Assembly: GCF_001550065.1 (NCBI RefSeq)
Contig: NZ_LRUB01000028.1
Location: forward strand, 72,275 to 136,274
Length of the DNA stretch: 64,000 bases
Reading direction: 5' to 3'
Source: Kordiimonas lipolytica
GTDB lineage: Bacteria > Pseudomonadota > Alphaproteobacteria > Sphingomonadales > Kordiimonadaceae
Positions within the stretch are counted from its first letter, which is position 1. Every line of letters starts with the position of its first letter. The position numbers and the translations under genes are program-made. Below the pieces are notes generated by a model that did no database searches, was not told the DNA's origin, and was given only the letters and a program-made list of their open reading frames with translations. Positions 56,523 through 64,000 of this stretch are shown in pieces.

Positions 56523-58103
56523 TTATCCTTCCCTTGAAACGCTTTGGCTGGCCTGATACGCCGCCCGCGCCGGATGACGTTGGCGCGTCCGTGTGTTGAG
56601 ATACCGATTGAGAGCAGCAAACAGCAGCCTTGATGTCTCTGCACTTACGATAGCGTCCAGCCGTTCTACCGCGCAGACCATCTTCAGTCGGTGCACGCCG
56701 TAGATATAGTCGCCTTCATCCATATTGAAGAGTGCAGCCTTCTGTTTCGCAAGGAAATCCGCCTTGTCCATCACCTGCCATGCTGCGATATCCGGGGCAC
56801 CCACATAGCCGCTGTTGCGTCCGACAAAACAGGCCATCTGCATCAAACCTGACTGCCAATAAGCCGGGCTATCGGATGCATGCTGATAAACGGCTTCGCC
56901 GAACGTCAGCGCGTGGGTGAAATCAAGCCAGCCGACATTGTTTGCAATGGGCTGACTGACACCGTGCTGCAGGTCGAGGTCGAAACCCAGCATGTTCAGG
57001 GCTGCAGCACCCAACAGGGCTTCATAAAGTTTGGTTGGGTTGCTGAGCGATGCTGCCGCCTGCGCCATCGCGTTCCGCACTGAAAGCCCAAGAAACTCAG
57101 ACGCCCCAGGCACGGGAGATGTGCCGGGCTCAACCTGCAGATAGTCTGCGAAACCACGAAACTCCGGAATCTGGTCCTCTCGCGCGGCGACACACAGATA
57201 CTGCGCCAGTTGCAGCGCCAGCGTTTCCTCGACATCCTCGCCAAGCTGCGCGCTCAGTCGTTCCAGCTTGGCCGCATAAATGGCAGGGTGGCCGAAGCCC
57301 GCATAATGGCTGAAGATGAAATCCAGAAAGGCTTGTTTGTTGTCCCTGAAGCGCAATCCTTCATGGTAAGCGCCGCGCACACGCGCCAAGGCCATACCGC
57401 TGTCCATTGCCTCTAGGTCATGAACAAACGCACCAGCATCCCATGGCAATGGCTCAGTCGGCACCTCAAGGGGCGGGCTGAAAAGCGCATCCCAGGAAAA
57501 GTTCCCGATGGCCTCCAAAAAGGCAACCAGCCGCAGATCCTTATCCGCCCCCGCCAGATCAATCCAATCGGCGAGGCCTGCGTGGGCGTGGCCAAAGCCG
57601 CGCTCAAAGCGGGGCAGCGACCACCGGACCACGTGCGCCGCCACCTCTTCATAAGCGACACCCGCCCTATCGAGGCGGCACAAACACCTGGCGATACGCT
57701 CATAGTCATGCTCGCCGAGTGACTCTTCAAGCTCTCTGTATGCCTTGGCCGCCTGAACGGATGGCGGGATTGGCGTCAGGTCGATCCAGATATCGGCACC
57801 CCGGCGCTCTACCGGATAGGTTCTGACCGGATCCCGGCCCTGAAGCGCCTCGCCGCTTTTCAGATCAAAAGCCCAACCGTGCCAGTTGCACGCCAAGGTG
57901 CAGCTATCGTTCAATGTGCCCTCAATAAGGGGGTACCCCTCGTGGGGGCACCGGTTGTTGATGGCAAACAGCCCCGCTTCCGTGCTCAAAAGCGCAATCT
58001 GCTTTCCTTCAATCTTCAGGACATGGCGGCCCTTTTCCTCGAACTCTGCAAGCGGGCCCAGATTTTTCCAATCTTTATCGGCGCTGGCTTCGTGCTTTTC
58101 CAT
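56523..58103 (-). CDS. Rieske 2Fe-2S protein with a large helical C-terminal domain
   Basis: A 526-residue protein from an ATG with GAGGAGAGA upstream. Residues 1-105 form a Rieske domain of the ferredoxin type with ligands in NNRCPHEGYPL (C52, H54) and ACNWHGWAFD (C72, H75). The remaining 400 residues are mainly helical and histidine-rich: ERGFGHAHAGLADWIDLA, HEGLRFRDNKQAFLDFIFSHYAGFGHPAIYAAKL, DFTHALTFGEAVYQ and YWQSGLMQMACFVGRN. The order reminds me of the questin-oxidase-like family (DUF4243), but I cannot confirm it. No signal peptide, so cytoplasmic. Divergent from a SufR-like regulator. Function unknown, probably a redox or monooxygenase reaction. Confidence 0.85.
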   Translation of the reverse strand: MEKHEASADKDWKNLGPLAEFEEKGRHVLKIEGKQIALLSTEAGLFAINNRCPHEGYPLIEGTLNDSCTLACNWHGWAFDLKSGEALQGRDPVRTYPVERRGADIWIDLTPIPPSVQAAKAYRELEESLGEHDYERIARCLCRLDRAGVAYEEVAAHVVRWSLPRFERGFGHAHAGLADWIDLAGADKDLRLVAFLEAIGNFSWDALFSPPLEVPTEPLPWDAGAFVHDLEAMDSGMALARVRGAYHEGLRFRDNKQAFLDFIFSHYAGFGHPAIYAAKLERLSAQLGEDVEETLALQLAQYLCVAAREDQIPEFRGFADYLQVEPGTSPVPGASEFLGLSVRNAMAQAAASLSNPTKLYEALLGAAALNMLGFDLDLQHGVSQPIANNVGWLDFTHALTFGEAVYQHASDSPAYWQSGLMQMACFVGRNSGYVGAPDIAAWQVMDKADFLAKQKAALFNMDEGDYIYGVHRLKMVCAVERLDAIVSAETSRLLFAALNRYLNTRTRQRHPARAAYQASQSVSREG

Positions 58104-58190
58104 GTCGTCTCTCCTCGCTGCTGTAACTCGGCCCTGATGCGACCGTATTCTATCCACACTGAATCGCCACCCATGGCAGCCTCCTATTTT

Positions 58191-58208
58191 CTAAAGTTTT
58201 ATCTTTAG
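58191..58208. promoter_or_regulatory. Candidate operator between the Rieske and SufR-like genes
   Basis: CTAAAG-N6-CTTTAG is a perfect 6-6-6 dyad in the 180-base divergent gap, 24 bases upstream of the predicted -35 of the regulator. It is the most symmetrical element in the gap and a plausible site for a dimeric winged-helix protein. Confidence 0.45.
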
Positions 58209-58231
58209 TAATTTCGATATAGTGCGACCTG

Positions 58232-58260
58232 TTGATTTATTCAATATTTTTCTTTATAAA
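58232..58260 (+). promoter_or_regulatory. Sigma-70-type promoter of the SufR-like regulator
   Basis: TTGATT and TATAAA are separated by exactly 17 bases and end 23 bases before the start codon, with AAGGACAC as ribosome-binding site. The surrounding sequence is very AT-rich compared with the coding parts. Confidence 0.6.
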
Positions 58261-58283
58261 ATAAACCAAACCAAGGACACAGC

Positions 58284-58916
58284 ATGCAAACTACCCGTGA
58301 AATCATCCTGACTGAGCTCAAGCGCACAGGCGCCTGCCGCGCTGACGACATGGCTGAAAAGCTGGAATTGACCCCTATGGCAATTCGCCAGCACCTGTAT
58401 CAGTTGCGGGACGAAGGTGCCGTTGTGTGCCGGTCAAAACCACAAGGGCGCGGTCGCCCAGCAAAGATGTGGGAGCTGACAGAAAAGGCGGATGTCTATT
58501 TCCCAGACGCACACCGGGACCTGTCGCTGGACCTGCTTGAGAGCATGCGCGATCTGTTCGGCGAAGATGGCCTCGCCAAACTGGTGAACCACCGGACGGC
58601 GAAGCAGAAAACCCGGTATGAGCATAGCCTTGAGGGTAAACGAGACTTGAAAGCCCGGCTAAAGGCTCTGGCCGCGGAACGGGCCCGGGAAGGCTATATG
58701 GCAGAAACCGTGGAAAAGGACGGAGCGCTTTTCCTATTGGAAAATCACTGCCCCATCTGCGAAGCGGCCAAAGCCTGTAGTGGCCTGTGCGGCAAAGAAC
58801 TGACCTTATTCAAAGAATTGCTTGCAAATGAAGCTGAAGTGGAACGTACAGAACATCTGCTCAGTGGCGGCAAACGCTGTGCCTACAAGATCACACCAAA
58901 AAACCAGGAAGGTTAG
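58284..58916 (+). CDS. SufR-like winged-helix regulator with C-terminal cysteine cluster
   Basis: A 210-residue transcription factor. The N-terminal winged helix ([64 protein letters not shown]) is of the DeoR/ArsR-like COG2345 type that includes SufR. The C-terminal domain has [21 protein letters not shown] and [18 protein letters not shown], with cysteines at 156, 159, 165, 169 and 199. The C-x12-C spacing and the VERTEH...C ending are those of SufR proteins that bind an Fe-S cluster, so it probably senses iron-sulfur status. Divergent from the Rieske gene, its likely target. Confidence 0.9.
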   Translation: MQTTREIILTELKRTGACRADDMAEKLELTPMAIRQHLYQLRDEGAVVCRSKPQGRGRPAKMWELTEKADVYFPDAHRDLSLDLLESMRDLFGEDGLAKLVNHRTAKQKTRYEHSLEGKRDLKARLKALAAERAREGYMAETVEKDGALFLLENHCPICEAAKACSGLCGKELTLFKELLANEAEVERTEHLLSGGKRCAYKITPKNQEG

Positions 58917-59383
58917 GCGAGCCGATCCCGCAAGGCCTTCAGGCGCATCAGTACGTCACGCAAGGCTGCCGTGTCAGATACTGCTGTATCCATCTCTGTA
59001 GGCTGTTCTTCAGGGGCGGGTACCTCAACCGCAGATGCCACCGTTGGTGCTGCAGCTTCCAGACCATTGTCCGACAAATCGAGCGCTTCAAAGATTGTGG
59101 CTTTCACGCCCTGCGCCTTGAACAGCTTCTGAACACCGCGAATGGTATAGCCATCCGAATGCAGGAGCTTCTTGATCGCTTTAAGGAGGGTCACATCATC
59201 AGGACGATAATAGCGGCGGTTGCCACCACGCTTCAACGGCTTGACCTGCGTAAACTTGCTTTCCCAGAAACGGAGCACATGCTGTGGCAAGTCCAGTTCG
59301 TCTGCCACTTCGGATATGGTACGGAAAGCTTCGCGGCCCTTGCCGCCTCGTGGGCGATCAAGACCTGACGCAGTCTCACTCAC
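58913..59383 (-). CDS. MerR family transcriptional regulator
   Basis: A 156-residue protein with an N-terminal MerR helix-turn-helix ([70 protein letters not shown]). A proline- and acid-rich linker and a short helical C-terminus ([19 protein letters not shown]) follow. It overlaps the convergent SufR-like stop by four bases. It follows ihfA by about 40 bases, the standard alphaproteobacterial ihfA-merR pair. The effector is unknown. Confidence 0.93.
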   Translation of the reverse strand: MSETASGLDRPRGGKGREAFRTISEVADELDLPQHVLRFWESKFTQVKPLKRGGNRRYYRPDDVTLLKAIKKLLHSDGYTIRGVQKLFKAQGVKATIFEALDLSDNGLEAAAPTVASAVEVPAPEEQPTEMDTAVSDTAALRDVLMRLKALRDRLA

Positions 59384-59424
59384 AACCGTCTCCTTTAGAC
59401 CCTGGTTAAGATCCGAGGCTGACC

Positions 59425-59715
59425 TCAGGTGTTGATGCGGTCTTTCATGACCTGGCTAGGCCGGAAAACAAGAACACGCCGAGGGTCGATCGGCACTTCT
59501 TCACCCGTTTTGGGATTACGTCCCATGCGACCGTTTTTCTGGCGCACAAGGAAGCTGCCAAACGAGGAGATTTTCACATTCTCACCAGTCACAAGGCAGT
59601 CTGAGATTTCACCGAGAACCGCTTCGACCAAGTCAGCAGACTCGTTCCTCGACAGCCCGACCTCTTCGTAAACTGCTTCCGTCAGATCCGCACGAGTAAG
59701 TGTGTTGTCGCTCAT
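59425..59715 (-). CDS. ihfA: Integration host factor subunit alpha
   Basis: DNA-bending nucleoid protein subunit, 96 residues from the ATG ([26 protein letters not shown]) with GGGGGCAG upstream; the frame starting nine codons earlier adds a non-homologous leader. The DNA-contact arm is [27 protein letters not shown] and the end is KDRINT. It is the partner of an IhfB that is not in the window. It also recalls HU, but the subunit interface and the merR neighbour favour IhfA. Confidence 0.96.
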   Translation of the reverse strand: MSDNTLTRADLTEAVYEEVGLSRNESADLVEAVLGEISDCLVTGENVKISSFGSFLVRQKNGRMGRNPKTGEEVPIDPRRVLVFRPSQVMKDRINT

Positions 59716-59759
59716 GTCTGCCCCCTGCTGGTGAATAGGCAAATTACCTGTTACTAAAA

Positions 59760-59788
59760 AAGCTAATCCAAGCGCGGAAGCGAGTCAA
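59760..59788 (-). promoter_or_regulatory. Possible promoter of ihfA
   Basis: On the minus strand TTGACT is followed after 17 bases by TAGCTT. It lies about 45 bases upstream of the ihfA start, in the 170-base gap after plsX. The -35 is good and the -10 weak. Confidence 0.35.
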
Positions 59789-59885
59789 CGCGCCTGTCGG
59801 CTTTTAGTCAATATTTAGAAGGGTTTATATCCCCGCCCTTATATTTTGGGCCAGAAAACGGGATTTAACACCTCAAACACTGGAA

Positions 59886-60929
59886 TTATGCGGCTCCGGC
59901 AGCAGCCTCATCATCCACAATACGCTGCAAATCTTCGCTGATCAGCCGAATCAGGTCATTTTGCGCCATATCGATGGCTGAGGTGACCGCAGAAGCAAAC
60001 CCATGCGCGTTGGCGCTGCCATGGCTTTTCATCACCAGACCGTTCAACCCAAGGAACACGCCGCCATTGTGGTTGTTGGGGTCAAGGTGGTCCCGAAGGG
60101 AGCGAAGCCCATGCCGGGCCAACAGATACCCAAGTTTCGTGGACATGGATGACCGGAAAGCCCGCCCAAGAAGATCAGTCACAAGACGGGCTGTCCCTTC
60201 CGCAGTCTTGAGCGCAACATTGCCGGTGAAACCGTCGGTCACGACAACATCCACTTCGCCCGTGGCGATGTCATTGCCTTCGACAAACCCGGCGAAGTCC
60301 AGTGGCAGGTGCTTCGATGCCCGTAGAACATCTGCAGCAGCTTTGATGCTGTCCTTGCCCTTTAGATCTTCAACGCCCACATTGAGAAGCGCAACGGTTG
60401 GCTTTGAAAGCCCAAGCACCGTACGCACATAGGCAGCACCCATAATGCCGAACTGCACCAGGTTGTTACTGTCACATTCCACATTAGCCCCAAGATCCAG
60501 CATGACGCTTTCACCACGAAGCGTGGGTAACGGGGAAATAAGCGCTGGTCGGTCGATTCCGGGCATGGTCCGGAGCAGGAACTTGGCGAGCGCCATAAGC
60601 GCACCAGTGTTGCCGGCAGAAATGGCTACATCGGCTGTACCATCTTTCACGGCCTGAATGGCAAGCCCCATGGAGGACTGACGTCCCTTCCTGAGCGCCT
60701 GTGAAGGCTTCATATCGGATGATACGACCTCATCAGTGTGGACGAGAGTGCTTGCTGCCTTCAGGTCAGTGTGCTGGTCCAGAAGTGGCTGAACCCTCGC
60801 CTCATCCCCAAAAACAAGGAACTGTGTGCCGGGAAAGAGTGTCCGGGCCTGCGCAATACCTTCAATGACCATGTCAGGTGCATGGTCGCCCCCCATGGCA
60901 TCGACGGCGATCGTTATATTTTTTGCCAC
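59886..60929 (-). CDS. plsX: Phosphate acyltransferase PlsX
   Basis: Makes acyl-phosphate from acyl-ACP for phospholipid synthesis. The 347-residue protein starts KNITIAVDAMGGDHAPDMVIEG and carries SSDMKPSQALRKGRQSSMGLAIQAVKDG, SAGNTGALMA and VVTDGFTGNVALKTAEGTARL. It is intact. fabH, which normally follows plsX in this class, is absent: only 170 bases separate plsX from ihfA. rpmF, often just upstream, is absent too. Confidence 0.97.
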   Translation of the reverse strand: MAKNITIAVDAMGGDHAPDMVIEGIAQARTLFPGTQFLVFGDEARVQPLLDQHTDLKAASTLVHTDEVVSSDMKPSQALRKGRQSSMGLAIQAVKDGTADVAISAGNTGALMALAKFLLRTMPGIDRPALISPLPTLRGESVMLDLGANVECDSNNLVQFGIMGAAYVRTVLGLSKPTVALLNVGVEDLKGKDSIKAAADVLRASKHLPLDFAGFVEGNDIATGEVDVVVTDGFTGNVALKTAEGTARLVTDLLGRAFRSSMSTKLGYLLARHGLRSLRDHLDPNNHNGGVFLGLNGLVMKSHGSANAHGFASAVTSAIDMAQNDLIRLISEDLQRIVDDEAAAGAA

Positions 60930-61047
60930 GTATATGTATCCAGTCTAACGCGTTGGTCTCGCGGGTTATTATAAAGCCTAAAGCGCATCCCTCAATGCGC
61001 ATTCGGCATTTTCATTTGCTATGACCATAGCGATTTTGTTCTGCACT

Positions 61048-61596
61048 TCAAGATTCGTCGCGCGTTTTCGCGAGAACGGCAAAAGGATTGGGCTTTTCAA
61101 GCTCGGGTTCGTTAACGCTCACGCCGGAAAGTTTCTTTGTTTCAAGCTCAGCGCCTTCGGCTCTTGGGTAGGGGTTCATCGAAATCGACAGGGTCTGGGC
61201 CAGCACCTCACCCAAAGGAACTATATCGCCTTCCAGGGCATCATAGTCCGGCGCATCCGGATCAAGATACACACCCTCGTCATCCATGCGGTCAGCCATG
61301 GCCGGATCAACCAGCATCAGCTCGAAATCGGTCTCGAGTGTTTCTTCGACCGGCTTCAGCGATGCGATACACCGCTGGGTCAGTTTTGCGGAGATAGATC
61401 CTTTGACGTGCACACCGCTGTCGGCGCCCTCGTCCCAAACGGACATGTCACCCGAAAGGGACTCGATGGCAACAAGATCAAATCTTTCAGCAAGGTCCTT
61501 GCACTGAGCTTCCGTCGCAACCAGCTTGAACTGTTTGGGCTCCCGCTCAAGGTCTGCAATCTTTATGCTGCAATCCAACGAATGTTTATCAGTCAT
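61048..61596 (-). CDS. yceD: DUF177/YceD family protein
   Basis: Protein of the YceD family (182 residues), linked to 23S rRNA and L32 in other bacteria. It shows the family's RCIASLKPVEETLETDFELMLVDP segment (the second cysteine of the usual CxxC pair is absent) and the acidic block YLDPDAPDYDALEGDIVPLGEVLAQTLSISMNPYPRAE. In most bacteria rpmF follows it; here the 118 bases to plsX are too short for rpmF. The start abuts the cytochrome chaperone gene stop. Confidence 0.9.
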   Translation of the reverse strand: MTDKHSLDCSIKIADLEREPKQFKLVATEAQCKDLAERFDLVAIESLSGDMSVWDEGADSGVHVKGSISAKLTQRCIASLKPVEETLETDFELMLVDPAMADRMDDEGVYLDPDAPDYDALEGDIVPLGEVLAQTLSISMNPYPRAEGAELETKKLSGVSVNEPELEKPNPFAVLAKTRDES

Positions 61597-62139
61597 TTAT
61601 TTCGCCTCCACCTTGATATCCGGAAACTCGAACTGCGACGTAAGCATTTCTTCGAAGCTACAGCCTGCCAATTTCTGCAAGGCCTCAAGCGCATAATCCG
61701 CCAATTGCTCGGCCTTGTTTATTTCCGATCCCTTATAAACATTTTTAGCGATCGCAGCTGCAAGACCCGGTTTGGGTGCGTCGGCCAGAATGGCGCGGGA
61801 ATAGGCTTTGACTCTGCCGAACCAGGCGGCGCCCATCTTCTTGACTTCCTTGCCAACAGACATGTCGCCCACACCCATTTCCCTGAGCGAGCGATCCATG
61901 TCGGCAATCATGACCTCCTGCAGCTGCCTGCGTATCTTCTTTGCAGCATCGCCTTCTTTTTCAAACCGGCGATCCACGATAAAAAGATGCAGCAGGATCA
62001 TGTCAAACCGGCCATCGATATCATCCGTCACACCAAAATCCTGATAAAACACCGGATTTCGGGCCTGGCTAACCAGCTTGCCATAGACCGCATATGCCTG
62101 CTCTTTGTTCTGGAACAGAGAAAAAAGTCGCGCAAACAT
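61597..62139 (-). CDS. Ubiquinol-cytochrome c chaperone family protein
   Basis: Homologue of the CBP3/UQCC1 assembly factor of cytochrome bc1, 180 residues from an ATG with AAGGAGGCG upstream. The conserved region is VYGKLVSQARNPVFYQDFGVTDDIDGRFDMILLHLFIVDRRFEKEG and DMDRSLREMGVGDMSVGKEVKKMGAAWFGRVKAYSRAI. It is mainly helical and cytoplasmic. In alphaproteobacteria it commonly precedes yceD (DUF177), as here, and is divergent from bamE. Confidence 0.94.
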   Translation of the reverse strand: MFARLFSLFQNKEQAYAVYGKLVSQARNPVFYQDFGVTDDIDGRFDMILLHLFIVDRRFEKEGDAAKKIRRQLQEVMIADMDRSLREMGVGDMSVGKEVKKMGAAWFGRVKAYSRAILADAPKPGLAAAIAKNVYKGSEINKAEQLADYALEALQKLAGCSFEEMLTSQFEFPDIKVEAK

Positions 62140-62304
62140 GGCGCCTCCTTGATGTCGCCCCAATCTTCAAGGAAAAGAGGAACAACGGATCACTTGTGCA
62201 AAATTTATGGCGTGCTCTAACACGGAGCCTTGCGCCGCGCAACGGTGGCCGTTATTAAAGCACAGGAAGTTTTATCCGAACAGTCTCGGAAATAAGGATA
62301 GTAC

Positions 62305-62802
62305 ATGAATAAGACCTTTCTTGCGAAACAAGCGAAACCGCTGGCTCTCTGCCTTATGGCCGGTGTTGCCTTGTCCGCATGCGGTAACCGGGCCATGATC
62401 CGGGGCTATATTTTCGACAAGGAACTTGCAGACGCTATCCAACCCGGCGTTGACAATCGTCAGTCCGTTGAATCAACGCTTGGGACACCAACTGTCCGCG
62501 CCACGTTTGACGACAAAACCTGGTATTATATTTCCACTACGGTGCGCATCCGCCCGGTTTTCTGGCCAGACCCACAGGAGCACCGTGTGATGGCCGTTGC
62601 GTTTAATGACAACGGCGTTGTAACCGACGTGAACAACTATGACCTGTCTGATATGCGCCAAGTCGACCCGGTTAATGACGAAACACCGACAAAAGGCCGC
62701 AAACAAGGCTTCTTCCAGCAGATCTTCGGCGGCGTAGGCCGGTTTGCTGGCGGATCAGCGCCTGTGGGCAGCCAAGGCGGCAACCGCGGCCCGAACGGCT
62801 AA
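62305..62802 (+). CDS. bamE: Outer membrane assembly lipoprotein BamE (SmpA/OmlA family)
   Basis: Lipoprotein of the beta-barrel assembly complex, 165 residues. A lipoprotein signal peptide ends with the lipobox ALSAC (cysteine near residue 26). The BamE core has IQPGVDNRQSVESTLGTPTVRATFDDKTWYYISTTVRIRPVFWPD and VMAVAFNDNGVVTDVNNYDLSD. The C-terminal tail of about 35 residues is glycine-rich. The IS110-type transposase ends 38 bases after its stop, so the original downstream region has probably been displaced. Confidence 0.95.
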   Translation: MNKTFLAKQAKPLALCLMAGVALSACGNRAMIRGYIFDKELADAIQPGVDNRQSVESTLGTPTVRATFDDKTWYYISTTVRIRPVFWPDPQEHRVMAVAFNDNGVVTDVNNYDLSDMRQVDPVNDETPTKGRKQGFFQQIFGGVGRFAGGSAPVGSQGGNRGPNG

Positions 62803-62840
62803 AACCTCCAGAAATTACAGACAAAGAAAAAGCAGCGGTG

Positions 62841-64000
<1,160 letters not shown>

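Overview
The window is a chromosomal segment from an alphaproteobacterium. The gene orders nuoA-N/birA/coaX/rnj/mce, tig/clpP/clpX/lon/hup, glnB-glnA, radA/cvpA/purF and yceD/plsX/ihfA/merR are all characteristic of that class. Protein sequences and moderate GC would suit a marine lineage such as Kordiimonadales, but the order is inference. Almost everything is housekeeping DNA; accessory material is confined to about 20.9-25.3 kb, 36.4-37.4 kb, 56.5-58.9 kb and the right edge.

Layout. 1-1565 (minus): the 5' end of a lolC-type gene and proS. 2004-20372 (minus): one long operon reading nuoA to nuoN (respiratory complex I), then birA, coaX, rnj, mce and a DUF1467 membrane protein, closed by a terminator near 1951-1982. 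20.6-23.2 kb: two identical tRNA-Asp genes and two identical tRNA-Val genes bracketing an acidic unknown with a nuclease-like motif, a small membrane protein and a secreted esterase-like protein. 23.2-25.3 kb: a TetR regulator divergent from a DUF3703-transmembrane-metallo-beta-lactamase fusion. 25.4-34.1 kb (minus): HU, Lon, ClpX, ClpP, trigger factor (with a histone-H1-like Lys/Ala tail), tRNA-Leu, the NAD(P)HX repair enzyme and tRNA-His. 34.4-36.3 kb (plus): glnB-glnA behind a likely sigma-54 promoter. 37.6-49.7 kb (plus): parE, a DEAD-box helicase, an enoyl-CoA hydratase, mlaE-mlaF, radA, a GNAT enzyme, cvpA, purF, an SDR and a threonine-aldolase-like protein. 49.7-56.3 kb (minus): GST, meaB, the two methylmalonyl-CoA mutase subunits, a TauE/SafE permease, with tRNA-Pro beyond. 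56.5-58.9 kb: a Rieske protein with a large helical C-terminal domain, divergent from a SufR-like cysteine-containing regulator. 58.9-62.1 kb (minus): merR, ihfA, plsX, yceD and a ubiquinol-cytochrome c chaperone. Then bamE (plus) and an IS110-family transposase whose 5' non-coding flank is highly structured.

How they work together. Complex I and the cytochrome bc1 chaperone indicate aerobic respiration. Mce at the left and MutAB/MeaB at the right together make the methylmalonyl-CoA to succinyl-CoA route. ClpXP, Lon and trigger factor form the protein quality-control block. PII and glutamine synthetase handle nitrogen.

The most interesting items are the structured flank of the IS110 element (candidate bridge RNA), the Rieske/SufR-like divergent pair, the DUF3703-MBL fusion, the PD-(D/E)XK-like acidic protein between duplicated tRNA genes, the Lys/Ala tail on trigger factor, and the absence of fabH and rpmF from the plsX locus. 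All functional statements are from reading sequence; no searches were run.
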